Shown here one piece after another: positions 9,196-17,015 of a DNA stretch of 24,060 nt. Each line of letters opens with the position of its first letter. Position 1 is the first letter of the stretch. A model generated the notes under the pieces. It made no database searches, was not told the DNA's origin, and saw nothing but the letters and a program-made list of their open reading frames with translations. Made by a program: the position numbers and the translations under genes. The stretch comes from JBEKZQ01 sp049509675 (GTDB lineage: Bacteria; Planctomycetota; Planctomycetia; Pirellulales; Thermoguttaceae): contig JBEKZQ010000039.1 in NCBI GenBank assembly GCA_049509675.1, positions 1 to 24,060 on the forward strand, in the 5' to 3' direction.

Positions 9196-9957
9196 TTACT
9201 TGAAAAAAGCGCTCCGTTCGGACGGCGGTATATCTTCCGGTTTGGCGTACTGGCTGCGCTGGAGGGCCTTGACGTAGGCCACGATGGCCCAGCGGTCCAG
9301 CACCGAGATCTGGCCCCCATAGGCCGGCATGGTGCGGATGCCGTTGCTCACCGTGTTGTACAGGTTTCCCACCGCGCGGCTGCGGATCTCGTCGGTATGA
9401 TACTTTGCAGGCGCCACCCAAGCGGCGGCGGCGTCGGACCCGGCGTCCTGGAACGCCGCCGCCCGCCGAGCCACCATGCCGTCGCCGTAACCGCTCAGCC
9501 CGTGGCAGGGAGCGCAGTACACGTTGAATTGCTCCTCCCCGCGACGCAACAGATCCAGGCTGACAGACACGGGGATCCGCGTGACGAACTCCGGCTTGCC
9601 ATCGGCGGGTTTTTCCAGTCCCTCGCTGATGCGGTCGTATGCGGCCTGGTCGGCAAGCACGATCGGCTCGATTTGCCCGCCCACGGGTCGCGGATGGGCC
9701 GGATCGTTGAGCACCTCGCCCGGCACCAACAGATCCTCGCGGGCCTCGCATCCCGGCAGCCGCGGGCGCATGGCCCGATCGTCGGCAAACATCGGGTTCT
9801 CCTGCTGGGCCTTCAGCTTCGGCTGTTTGTCCATGTCCAGGATCGGGTGCAGGGCCGGCGTGGGCGAGGTCTGCGATCGGCTGGCCGCGATCAGGGCGAA
9901 CGGGATCAGCGAGGCCACTGCCAGGATCGATAGAATGCCCGCGAGCCACTTGCACAT
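9196..9957 (-). CDS. actE: Alternative Complex III monohaem cytochrome c subunit ActE
   Basis: A 253-residue, membrane-anchored periplasmic cytochrome. An N-terminal hydrophobic helix (LAGILSILAVASLIPFALIAA) has no clear lipobox. One haem site, CAPCHG, lies in FNVYCAPCHGLSGYGDG, and the axial Met is probably in IRTMPAYGGQ. The stretch PILDMDKQPKLKAQ...NPMFADDRAMRP before the haem domain is typical of ActE. The protein would carry electrons out of the Fe-S and haem chain of ACIII. The ATG at 9957 was preferred over a TTG five codons earlier because it has GAGG 9 nt upstream, inside the end of actD. It sits 4 bp after the actD stop. Confidence 0.93.
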   Translation of the reverse strand: MCKWLAGILSILAVASLIPFALIAASRSQTSPTPALHPILDMDKQPKLKAQQENPMFADDRAMRPRLPGCEAREDLLVPGEVLNDPAHPRPVGGQIEPIVLADQAAYDRISEGLEKPADGKPEFVTRIPVSVSLDLLRRGEEQFNVYCAPCHGLSGYGDGMVARRAAAFQDAGSDAAAAWVAPAKYHTDEIRSRAVGNLYNTVSNGIRTMPAYGGQISVLDRWAIVAYVKALQRSQYAKPEDIPPSERSAFFK

Positions 9958-9961
9958 AACG

Positions 9962-10534
9962 TTAATCCTCAACCTTCTCGACCGCCACGCTGCCCGTGGA
10001 GAGCAACAGGTCGGCGGTCCGCACCGGATCGAACTTCGCGTCCTCGGCCTCGATAATGAGGAAAAAACCGTCGTCGGTGGCCTTGCGGAAACGGCGCAAG
10101 GCGAAGGCCGGGAAATAGTAGCGCGGCAGGCGCACCAGGGCCCACAGGCCGAAGAACGCCGTCAGCGACGCCAGCAACACCGACAACTCGAACGCGATCG
10201 GGATGTTGGCCGGCAGGCTCCAATACGGTTTGCCCGCAAAGACCAGCGGGTAGCCGCTGAACACGCCGGCCGCGGCACCGGTGGTGCGCGGCGCATTGAC
10301 GAACCATTGCAGGCCGATGGCCGCCGCGCAGCCGACCAAGCCGCCGCCGAACACCAGCCAGGGCAGCACGGTACGACGGATCCCCATGGCCCGGTCCAGG
10401 CCATGCACCGGGAAGGGGCTGTAGCAGTCCCACTTGCCGTAGCCGGCGTCGCGGACGCGGGCGGCCGCCGCCACGAACGCAGCGGCGTCGGCATATTCCG
10501 CCAACAGGCCCCACAACTTGGGCTCTTCTTTCAT
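9962..10534 (-). CDS. actD: Alternative Complex III subunit ActD (DUF3341)
   Basis: 190 residues. The N-terminal soluble part (KLWGLLAEYADAAAFVAAAA ... AGYGKWDCYSPFPVHGLDRAMG) is the signature of DUF3341/ActD. Two membrane helices follow (LPWLVFGGGLVGCAAAIGLQ and IAFELSVLLASLTAFFGLWA). The C-terminal ferredoxin-like part (DGFFLIIEAEDAKF) is cytoplasmic. ActD is a structural subunit that contacts ActB and ActC. A TTG at 10561, 2 bp after the actC stop and 6 nt after AGAGG, would add nine residues (MVESTSTTP). I prefer the ATG because the family N-terminus aligns there, but the TTG is possible. Confidence 0.92.
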   Translation of the reverse strand: MKEEPKLWGLLAEYADAAAFVAAAARVRDAGYGKWDCYSPFPVHGLDRAMGIRRTVLPWLVFGGGLVGCAAAIGLQWFVNAPRTTGAAAGVFSGYPLVFAGKPYWSLPANIPIAFELSVLLASLTAFFGLWALVRLPRYYFPAFALRRFRKATDDGFFLIIEAEDAKFDPVRTADLLLSTGSVAVEKVED

Positions 10535-10563
10535 CGGGGTTGTACTCGTTGACTCCACCAACC

Positions 10564-12003
10564 TCAGCCTCTTGTCAGTGTTACTCCGTCGTGTGCCACT
10601 GGCTCTGCCAGTGCTCCGTGGACATCACCATGCGCTGCGGGCAGCGTGCTCTTGACCTCCGCCATCGCCACCATGGGCAGGTAGCGGCAGAACAACAGAA
10701 ACAACATCAGGAACAGGCCGAAACTACCGATCAGCGTGAGCACTTCCACATAGCTCGGATAATAACTGCCCCAACTCGAGGGCAAGAAATCGCGGTGCAG
10801 GCCGATCACGATGATTACGAACCGCTCCATCCACATCCCCACGTTGACGAGGATGCACAACAGGAACATCACCCACACGTTGCGGCGGCAGAACTTCATC
10901 CAAAACAGTTGCGGCACCAGGGCGTTGCAGAGGAACATGGTCCAGCCGCAAAACCACAGGGGGCCGAACTGGCGATTGAGGAATTGGAACCGCTCCCAGG
11001 CACTGCCGCTATACCAGGCGATGAACCACTCGATCAGGTACGTGTAGCCGACCATCGAGCCGGTCACGAGGATGATCTTGGCCATGTTGTCCAGGTGCCG
11101 CGGCGTGATGAAATCCTTCAGGCCGAAGAGTTGCCGGGCGGGAATGGCCAGGGTGACGACCATGGCGAAACCGCTGAAGATGGCCCCCGCCACGAAATAC
11201 GGCGGGAAGATCGTACTATGCCAGCCGGGAAGCTGCGACACGGCGAAGTCGAAGCTCACCACGCTATGCACCGAGAGCACCAGCGGCGTGGCCAGGGCCG
11301 CCAGCAACAGGTAGGCGATTTCGTACACGTGCCAGTGCCGCGCGCTGCCCCGCCAGCCCAGACTGAAAATGCCGTACAGGTAGTACCGCCACTTCGACGC
11401 GGCGCGATCCCGGAACGTGGCCAGGTCGGGCACCATCCCCAGGTACCAGAACAGCAACGAAACGGTCATGTACGTGCCCACGGCAAAGACGTCCCACAAC
11501 AGCGGGCTCATGAAGTTTGGCCACACGGCCATCTGGTTGGGATACGGGGCCAGCCAATAGGCGAACCAGATCCGTCCCACGTGGATGCCGGGGAACATGC
11601 CCGCGCAGATCACGGCGAAAATGGTCATCGCCTCGGCGAAGCGGTTGATGCTGGTGCGCCATTTCTGCCGGAACAGAAAGAGGATCGCCGAGATCAACGT
11701 GCCGGCGTGGCCGATGCCCACCCAGAACACGAAGTTCGTGATGTCGAAGGCCCAGCACACCGGCCGGTTCAGGTTCCACACGCCCACGCCGGTGAAGATC
11801 AGGTAGAGGATCATAGCCAGCAGCACGGCCACGCCCAGCAGCGAGATGGCGAAGGCCACGTACCAGGCGCGGGGCGGCCGGGGCGCGGCGGCAATGCCGG
11901 CGATTGCGTCGGTCACGTTGCGGAGGCTCTGGCCCGCCGCGCCGGTAATCAGGACCGCCCGCCCACGCGGGTCGTCGGCCGTGTTGTCGATCTCGCTGGT
12001 CAT
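10564..12003 (-). CDS. actC: Alternative Complex III membrane subunit ActC (NrfD/PsrC family)
   Basis: A 479-residue polytopic membrane protein with about ten helices. The segment NRPVCWAFDITNFVFWVGIGHAG is the diagnostic NrfD/PsrC quinol-site helix pair. It is followed by FRQKWRTSINRFAEAMTIFA, GMFPGIHVGRIWFAYWLAPY, and LHRDFLPSSWGSYYPSYVE near the end. It binds menaquinol or another quinol in the inner membrane and passes electrons to the Fe-S domain of ActB. The start is ATG 12003 with CCAGG about 9 nt upstream. Between it and the actB stop is a 77-bp gap mostly filled by a family-3 palindromic repeat, the only sizeable gap in this half of the operon. Confidence 0.95.
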   Translation of the reverse strand: MTSEIDNTADDPRGRAVLITGAAGQSLRNVTDAIAGIAAAPRPPRAWYVAFAISLLGVAVLLAMILYLIFTGVGVWNLNRPVCWAFDITNFVFWVGIGHAGTLISAILFLFRQKWRTSINRFAEAMTIFAVICAGMFPGIHVGRIWFAYWLAPYPNQMAVWPNFMSPLLWDVFAVGTYMTVSLLFWYLGMVPDLATFRDRAASKWRYYLYGIFSLGWRGSARHWHVYEIAYLLLAALATPLVLSVHSVVSFDFAVSQLPGWHSTIFPPYFVAGAIFSGFAMVVTLAIPARQLFGLKDFITPRHLDNMAKIILVTGSMVGYTYLIEWFIAWYSGSAWERFQFLNRQFGPLWFCGWTMFLCNALVPQLFWMKFCRRNVWVMFLLCILVNVGMWMERFVIIVIGLHRDFLPSSWGSYYPSYVEVLTLIGSFGLFLMLFLLFCRYLPMVAMAEVKSTLPAAHGDVHGALAEPVAHDGVTLTRG

Positions 12004-12020
12004 GCGTTAAACCTGGTCAG

Positions 12021-12060
12021 GTCCCCTCTCCCTCCGGGAGAGGGTTAGGGTGAGGGGGAC
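12021..12060. repeat. palindromic repeat between actB and actC (family 3)
   Basis: GTCCCCTCTCCCTCCGGGAG followed by AGGGTTAGGGTGAGGGGGAC forms an inverted repeat filling the gap. A related inverted copy at 12104-12140 is coding in actB, so the two can also pair with each other in the transcript. Confidence 0.85.
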
Positions 12061-12080
12061 CTTGGGCAAGATTCCGTCTA

Positions 12081-15000
12081 CTAAACTCCCGTCTTCTTCA
12101 GCATCCCCTCACCCCGGCCCTCTCCCGGAGGGAGAGGGGGATCAAGGCCCGGCGCCGGGTTGCGTACTTTCGCCACGTACTGCGTCCGCGGTTTGGTGTT
12201 CAGTTGCTCATCCAACAGGCCGTAGGTCCGCGGCAGCGCCAGCAGCTTGGAGACGCGGCTCTGCGGATCGTTCAGATCGCCGAACACCAGCGCCCGCGTG
12301 GGACAGGTTTGCTGGCAGGCGGTCTGGATCTGGCCGTCGGGGATGGGCCGGTCGCCCTCGCGCTTGGCAGTAATCCGCGCGTGCTCGATGCGTTGCACGC
12401 AGTAGGTACACTTCTCCATGACGCCCCGCATCCGCACCGTGACGTCGGGATTCTTCTGCATCTTCAGCAGTTCGGAGATCGGCTCGCGGGCGAGGTTCGG
12501 CACGTACAAGTCCTTGAGCGTGCCGCGATTGTAGTCGAAGAAATTGAATCGCCGCACCTTGTAGGGACAGTTGTTCGAGCAGTAGCGCGTGCCGATACAG
12601 CGGTTGTAGGACATCATGTTGAGGCCTTCCTGGCTGTGCGTGGTGGCCGCCACGGGGCAGACCTCTTCGCAGGGCGCGGTCTCGCAGTGCATGCACAGCA
12701 CCGGTTGGTGGACGGCAACGGCCGCGTCAGGCGTTTCGCGGAAGTAGCGATCCACTCGCAGCCAGTGCATCTCGCGGCCGTGCAGGACCTGCTCCTTGCC
12801 GACGATCGGCACGTTGTTCTCCGCCTGGCAGGCCACGACGCAGGCCCCGCAGCCGGTGCAGACGGTCAGGTCCACGGCCAGCCCCCACTTGTGGAAATCG
12901 TGTCTGGGCACGTTCATCTCGGGCGCCGCGCCATCCACGCGACCGTCGAAGCGATGCTCATCGAAGATCGAAATGGCCGCCGCCTTCCGGATGCCCAAGG
13001 CCGGATCGTGTTGGTACTGTTGGAACGTTCCCTCTCGGATCAACTCGGGAATCCGCTCCCGGACGGCCTGCCGGCCGACCTCGTCGACAATATGATGATC
13101 CTGCACGGTGGCCAGCGGATATTTCTGCCCGGTGGCCGTCACCCCCACGCCGGACCGCCAACCCAAATTATCGCTGGTCCGCAGCAGATACGCATTGCTG
13201 CCCACGCCGCTGCCGAGACGGCCGGCCGCTTTCCGCCCATAGCCCAGGGCCAAGGCGACTACGCCGTCGGGCATGCCGGGCAGAATGAACATCGGCGCGA
13301 GCAGTTCTGCCTCGCCGCTCTTTAGTGCGAGCAACTCATCGCGTTGGGCCCCTAGTTCGGCCGCCGTCTGCGGACTGACCACGGCCGCATTGTCCCAGGT
13401 CAGCCGGGTCATCGGCTCGGGCAACTCCTCGAGCCAGCCGTTGTTGGCGAAGCGGCCATCGTAGACCTTGCCATCGGAGAAGAAGACCACCTCGAACGTA
13501 CCGGGGGACTGTCCCTCCGCGGGCGAGAAGGGGACAGGTCCATGTTTTCGGCCATCGTCGGCTCGCAAAACCGCGCCTTCTCGCCGAAAAATGGACCAGT
13601 CCCCGGCCGTCGGGGGACTGTCCCGATTTTCGTTCGACGAAAATGGGACTGTCCCCTTATCCACTCCCAGTGCCGCTGGCTTCCAGGCCGTGTCCTTGAT
13701 AATGCCGTCGAATAGGGCCTGTTTCCATTTCCATTCGGTGTAGGAATTGCCAAGCAGGGCTTGGGTCGTCCGTCGCACGATCTCATAGCCGCCGCCGTCC
13801 AGGCCAGTCTTGTCGCCCAGAATGATGGCCAGGACTTCGATGGCGCTGCGGCCGTCGAACAAGGGCTCGATGAGCGGCTCCACGATGCTCACCGTGCCCT
13901 CGAAAGTGCGGACGTCGCCCCAGGCCTCCAGGTAATGTGCCCGCGACAGGTGCCACAGGCAACGCTGCGACGTTTCGTCGTCGTACAGCGCCAAATGAAT
14001 GCTGTGCGGCACCTTCTCCAGCGCCGCGGCGAAGCCGAGGTCGGCCGGGGCGCTATAGACCGGATTGCCGCCCAGGATTAGCAGCGTCTGGACCTGGCCG
14101 GCGCGCATTTTCTCGGTGAGCGTGCGCAGGCCGGCAACGTGGGTCGGCCGCTGAGGCTCGGGGTCTTCGTAATAGACGATCGTTTTGCCGATATTGCCCA
14201 ACTTGTGGTTGATGGCCGCCACCAGGGCGTTGACCTCCGCCGGCTGCCGCGGTCCGGCCACCACCAGCGACCGGCCCGGGTTCTGCTTGAGGTCCTTTAC
14301 AAGGCTGTCGACGAAGGCCGTATCCTTGTCATTTCGTCCTCCCTCCCTTTGCACGGGGGGATTGGGGGGCGGAATAACACCAAGCTCACCGGCAATCCGC
14401 GCAGCCAGCGGCACAATGGCGCTGGGCGGCATCGCGCGGCGATGATCGGCACAGGCCCCGGTAATGCTATGGATCGACTCGGCCACATAGAGCCGATTCA
14501 TGCCGCCGCTCCCCTCTCCCGCCGCACTGGGGGACTGTCCCGATTTTCGTTCGACGAAAATGGGACTGTCCCCTTTGCCAGTGTTCAACCGCCGCCCGGC
14601 CGCGAAATCGCGGGCCAACTTGATCGCCAGCGGACTGGCCCCGCCGAACAGATCGGCGTCCAGGGCCACGATCACGCGGGCCAGGCCCAGCTCGGGCACT
14701 GCCCGTAACGGTCGTCCGAAGGCCAGGCGAGTGCCCTCGCGGACGTTGTCCTCGGAGAGCGGCTCGTATTGGAACCACTGGGCCTTGGGCATGGCTTTTT
14801 CCAGCCGCTGCCGCATGTCCAAGAGGCTCGGAGAGGTGGACGCCTCGCTCAAGATGCAGAAACCTGCGCCGTCGCCGGAGAATTGCCCATCCGCCCAATG
14901 GACGAACTCCGCCCAGCTTGACGCCGTATGGGTATCGCCCTCGCGGCGGACGACGCCGCGACTGCGGTCCGGGTCGTACACCTCCAGCACGCTCGCCTGG

Positions 15001-15497
15001 GCGATCGCGTCGGCGGCGCCCTGGTTGAGCGGATGCGTGGGATTGCCCTCGATCTTGATCGGCCGGCCATCGAAACTGACGGCCAACAACCCCTGGCCCA
15101 TGCCGCCCAATTCCATGGCCGTGGCATAGCTGACCGGCTGGCCGGGCAGGCGGTTGTGCGGACGGTGTGCGTAGGGCGCCAGCTTCTCCTCGGGCCAGCG
15201 GATGCAACCACTCAACCCGGCCAGTCCGAGCGAGGCCCCCATCAACTTCAAGAAATGCCGCCGCGCGAAGTCGGGGCTCTGCTCCGCTGTCGCTCCCCTC
15301 TCCCCTTGCCGGATGGAAGATGAAGGGGATTCGGCGCTCGATACTCCCCTCTCCCCTTGCGGGAGAGGGGTTGGGGGTGAGGGGAAAGGGCCATCGTCCA
15401 GCGCGCCGACGCCGACAGCCTGCCACTCTTCCAGGCTGCGCCAATACTTCCGCAACGGCAGCGGCGGACGATTCTTGGGCTCTCTCACCGATGACAT
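12081..15497 (-). CDS. actB: Alternative Complex III Fe-S subunit ActB (molybdopterin-oxidoreductase-like + ferredoxin domains) invaded by repeats
   Basis: 1138 residues. The N-terminal YWRSLEEWQ segment is followed by a Tat motif (ARRHFLKLMGASLGLAGLSG), then a molybdopterin-oxidoreductase-like region (B1) which in ACIII carries no Mo cofactor. The C-terminal B2 ferredoxin part has four cysteine sets: CTGCGACVVAC, CMHCETAPCEEVC, CIGTRYCSNNC and CTYC...CQQTC. It relays electrons from ActC to haem subunits. At least five places are encoded by palindromic repeats in frame: PLPQGERG twice before the Tat motif, GDSPIFVERKSGQ, PPPNPPVQREGG, a triple cluster near residues 615-665, and PPLPPGEGRGEG at the C-terminus. 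No stop or frameshift is seen. ATG 15497 overlaps actA by 13 nt; an upstream TTG adds three residues and is less likely. Confidence 0.94.
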   Translation of the reverse strand: MSSVREPKNRPPLPLRKYWRSLEEWQAVGVGALDDGPFPSPPTPLPQGERGVSSAESPSSSIRQGERGATAEQSPDFARRHFLKLMGASLGLAGLSGCIRWPEEKLAPYAHRPHNRLPGQPVSYATAMELGGMGQGLLAVSFDGRPIKIEGNPTHPLNQGAADAIAQASVLEVYDPDRSRGVVRREGDTHTASSWAEFVHWADGQFSGDGAGFCILSEASTSPSLLDMRQRLEKAMPKAQWFQYEPLSEDNVREGTRLAFGRPLRAVPELGLARVIVALDADLFGGASPLAIKLARDFAAGRRLNTGKGDSPIFVERKSGQSPSAAGEGSGGMNRLYVAESIHSITGACADHRRAMPPSAIVPLAARIAGELGVIPPPNPPVQREGGRNDKDTAFVDSLVKDLKQNPGRSLVVAGPRQPAEVNALVAAINHKLGNIGKTIVYYEDPEPQRPTHVAGLRTLTEKMRAGQVQTLLILGGNPVYSAPADLGFAAALEKVPHSIHLALYDDETSQRCLWHLSRAHYLEAWGDVRTFEGTVSIVEPLIEPLFDGRSAIEVLAIILGDKTGLDGGGYEIVRRTTQALLGNSYTEWKWKQALFDGIIKDTAWKPAALGVDKGTVPFSSNENRDSPPTAGDWSIFRREGAVLRADDGRKHGPVPFSPAEGQSPGTFEVVFFSDGKVYDGRFANNGWLEELPEPMTRLTWDNAAVVSPQTAAELGAQRDELLALKSGEAELLAPMFILPGMPDGVVALALGYGRKAAGRLGSGVGSNAYLLRTSDNLGWRSGVGVTATGQKYPLATVQDHHIVDEVGRQAVRERIPELIREGTFQQYQHDPALGIRKAAAISIFDEHRFDGRVDGAAPEMNVPRHDFHKWGLAVDLTVCTGCGACVVACQAENNVPIVGKEQVLHGREMHWLRVDRYFRETPDAAVAVHQPVLCMHCETAPCEEVCPVAATTHSQEGLNMMSYNRCIGTRYCSNNCPYKVRRFNFFDYNRGTLKDLYVPNLAREPISELLKMQKNPDVTVRMRGVMEKCTYCVQRIEHARITAKREGDRPIPDGQIQTACQQTCPTRALVFGDLNDPQSRVSKLLALPRTYGLLDEQLNTKPRTQYVAKVRNPAPGLDPPLPPGEGRGEGMLKKTGV
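12104..12140. repeat. palindromic repeat at the 3' end of actB coding (family 3)
   Basis: TCCCCTCACCCCGG followed by CCCTCTCCCGGAGGGAGAGG. It is read as PPLPPGEGRGEG in the last 20 residues of ActB. It is the partner of the copy at 12021-12060. Confidence 0.8.
13503..13656. repeat. cluster of three family-1 palindromic repeats inside actB
   Basis: Order on the plus strand: a half-site GGGGGACTGTCCC at 13503; the long variant GGGGACAGGTCC...GGACCAGTCCCC at 13530-13604 (same type as 3446-3522); and a full 45-bp copy at 13612-13656. On the minus strand all three are in frame in ActB. The full copy is read in a different frame (GTVPFSSNENRDSP) from the coxC copy. Confidence 0.88.
14338..14372. 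repeat. CCTCCCTCCC...GGGGGG repeat inside actB (family 4)
   Basis: CCTCCCTCCCTTTGCACGGG followed by GGGATTGGGGGGCGG. It is a C-rich/G-rich imperfect palindrome read as PPPNPPVQREGG. Its sequence is unlike families 1-3. Confidence 0.7.
14529..14573. repeat. 45-bp palindromic repeat inside actB (family 1)
   Basis: Arms GGGGGACTGTCCC and GGGACTGTCCCC around ATTTTCGTTCGACGAAAAT. It is identical in sequence to 13612-13656 but read here in the GDSPIFVERKSGQSP frame. Confidence 0.92.
15291..15387. repeat. two family-3 repeats at the 5' end of actB
   Basis: A half copy (GCTCCCCTCTCCCCTTGCC) and a full copy (ACTCCCCTCTCCCCTTGCGG ... GTTGGGGGTGAGGGG) lie about 50 bp apart. Both are in frame and place PLPQGERG/RQGERG peptides between the ActB N-terminus and its Tat motif. 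Confidence 0.82.
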
Positions 15498-16159
15498 GTC
15501 ACACAATCCGTACTCGGGTTAACGTGATAGTCCTCTCGGAGCTTCTTGCCCAGATCGATCCGCACTCGCACGTCATGTTCTCCTACCGGCGCCCAGTCGA
15601 TGTTGTTCACCTGGTCCTTGGGCCGTAAGTGCCGCTCCGGACTGCGATGGCACTCCAGGCACCATGCCATGTTCAGCGGCTCGACCTGGTGGACCACCTC
15701 CATCTGATTGATCGGGCCGTGGCACTCGACGCACCCCACGCCCGCGTTGACGTGCGCACTGTGGTTGAAATACACATAATCGGGCAGATCGTGAACCCGC
15801 ATCCACGTCACGGGCGTGCCTTCCGTGTAGCTCTTGCGCACCTCGGCCAACTTGGGCGAGTTGGCATGAATCGCCGTGTGGCAGTTCATACATACTTCCG
15901 AGGGCGGCACGGCGGCCTCGGCGGCCTTCTCCACCGTCGTATGGCAGTAGCGGCAATCGATCCCCAATTTGCCCGCGTGCAACGCATGGCTATACGGCAC
16001 CGGCTGCACCGGTTCGTAGCCCACGCCGAGCGTGGTGGGATTGGCGCCGTAGCCCAGCAGCGCCCCGACGTACAGCGGCAGCATCAGCAGGGCCAGCAAC
16101 ACCCCCAGTGCGGCCTTGTTCGTCCACTTGGGAAAGACCCACAACGGTGTAGAATCCAT
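15485..16159 (-). CDS. actA: Alternative Complex III pentahaem cytochrome c subunit ActA
   Basis: 224 residues with one N-terminal membrane helix (AALGVLLALLMLPLYVGALL), then a periplasmic domain with five haem-binding motifs in order: CRYCH, CMNCH, CVECH, CLECH and CVTCH. The spacing and the segment YFNHSAHVNAGVGCVECHGP fit ActA. It transfers electrons from ActB towards ActE and the oxidase. It is the first gene of the operon. ATG 16159 was chosen because GGGGAA lies just upstream and because the longer TTG start at 16228 would lie at the predicted transcription start behind the promoter at 16230-16257. The last codons overlap the actB start. Confidence 0.94.
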   Translation of the reverse strand: MDSTPLWVFPKWTNKAALGVLLALLMLPLYVGALLGYGANPTTLGVGYEPVQPVPYSHALHAGKLGIDCRYCHTTVEKAAEAAVPPSEVCMNCHTAIHANSPKLAEVRKSYTEGTPVTWMRVHDLPDYVYFNHSAHVNAGVGCVECHGPINQMEVVHQVEPLNMAWCLECHRSPERHLRPKDQVNNIDWAPVGEHDVRVRIDLGKKLREDYHVNPSTDCVTCHR

Positions 16160-16229
16160 GCTTCCCCAATCCCGTTTGCGGCCTGTCGGCCCACGCCCGC
16201 CAGGATTTTTGTCTATGCGAATTGGCAAT

Positions 16230-16257
16230 ATTATGCCAGAAATCGCTAGGCCGTCAA
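16230..16257 (-). promoter_or_regulatory. predicted sigma70-type promoter of the act-cox operon
   Basis: On the minus strand, TTGACG (16257-16252), a 16-bp spacer and CATAAT (16235-16230) match the -35 and -10 consensus at 5/6 each. Transcription would start near 16223, giving a leader of about 65 nt before actA. No other equally good promoter was seen inside the operon, but that was not searched exhaustively. Confidence 0.55.
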
Positions 16258-16314
16258 ACCCTCAGTAAACGACATTCTAAGCAGGAAGGATAGAGGGGGA
16301 TTACCAAAAGAAAC

Positions 16315-16431
16315 GAATCACGAAAACTCGAAAGACACGAAGGCCCGAGAAGAGAAAGCGGCCGGTGACGGGTGAACAGGCATCCTTCCCCGTGTTTTTC
16401 GCGATTTCGTCCTTTCGGGGTTTCGTGATTC
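16315..16431. repeat. long imperfect inverted repeat (family 5) upstream of the act operon
   Basis: Left arm GAATCACGAAAACTCGAAAG and right arm TTTCGGGGTTTCGTGATTC (reverse complement GAATCACGAAACCCCGAAA), with further matches (ACACGAA; GCGAAAAACAC) towards the centre. It fills the divergent region between the actA promoter and the DUF433 gene and shows no coding signal. Confidence 0.75.
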
Positions 16432-16506
16432 TTTGCTGCCGAAAGGGAGGCCCCTGCGTGCCAGGCTTTGCCAGTGCTTCCAAGATGTTTCCGCGAAGGT
16501 GAACCC

Positions 16507-16535
16507 TTGACGCCCCCCGTTTGGCGTTATAGCAT
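16507..16535 (+). promoter_or_regulatory. possible promoter of the DUF433 gene
   Basis: TTGACG, a 17-bp spacer and TAGCAT (4/6 at -10), about 90 bp before the ATG at 16626. It is a weak match, offered only because it is the best candidate in this gap. Confidence 0.3.
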
Positions 16536-16625
16536 GTTGTTGGTGACTTGGAGGATAGGGCGATTGCCGAGCGTCCTGAAAAGCGCCGACACGGCAAAGA
16601 ACCGGCTGTGCGTGGGGGTTTGCCC

Positions 16626-17015
16626 ATGGAAAAAGTTTACGTGGAAGCACGCGACGAGGGCTACTGGGTCAGCGGCACCCGAGTGTCGCTCGATTCCGTT
16701 GTTCTGGCGTTTGTGCAAGGGTTGTCGCCCGAGACGATTGCCGGTGAGTGCTTTCCCACGCTGACGCTTGAACAAGTCTACGGGGCCATCGCCTACTACC
16801 TTGCGCATCGAGCGGAGATCGACGGGTATTTGAAGACAGCGGACGCCGAATTCGAATCGTTGCGGCAAACGGTGCGCAACGCTGCTCCGGAGTTCTCGCA
16901 GAAGCTGACCGAGGCACGCCGACAAATGCCGACGGCTCTCGAAAAATGGTCGTCGTTCACGCTGAAGGCGAGCAAGCAATCCCCCTGTCCGGGAATGCCT
17001 GCAAGATGTACGTGA
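16626..17015 (+). CDS. DUF433 family protein (orphan antitoxin-like), 3' end altered
   Basis: 129 residues. The body VYVEARDEGYWVSGTRVSLD...LTLEQVYGAIAYYLAHRAEIDGYL is a clear DUF433 match, a small winged-helix-like family often encoded just before a DUF5615 PIN-like protein and thought to be its antitoxin. No DUF5615 gene follows. The coding direction flips at once, and the C-terminus after EARRQM (SSFTLKASKQSPCPGMPARCT) does not look like the family. It runs antisense into the last codons of the ORF at 16957. I infer that the toxin partner and the native 3' end were lost in a rearrangement around 16930-16960. The ATG at 16626 is where the family N-terminus begins; upstream codons are rejected. 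Confidence 0.75.
   Translation: MEKVYVEARDEGYWVSGTRVSLDSVVLAFVQGLSPETIAGECFPTLTLEQVYGAIAYYLAHRAEIDGYLKTADAEFESLRQTVRNAAPEFSQKLTEARRQMPTALEKWSSFTLKASKQSPCPGMPARCT

Noticed and set aside
8503..9933. Plus-strand ORF opposite actF and actE
   Set aside because: Shadow ORF: repetitive RAG/HHG/QQ composition and no motif, while the minus strand carries haem and NrfD-like signatures.
10540..12048. 502-residue plus-strand ORF opposite actC
   Set aside because: Shadow of the membrane protein gene; composition dominated by His, Gln and Glu.
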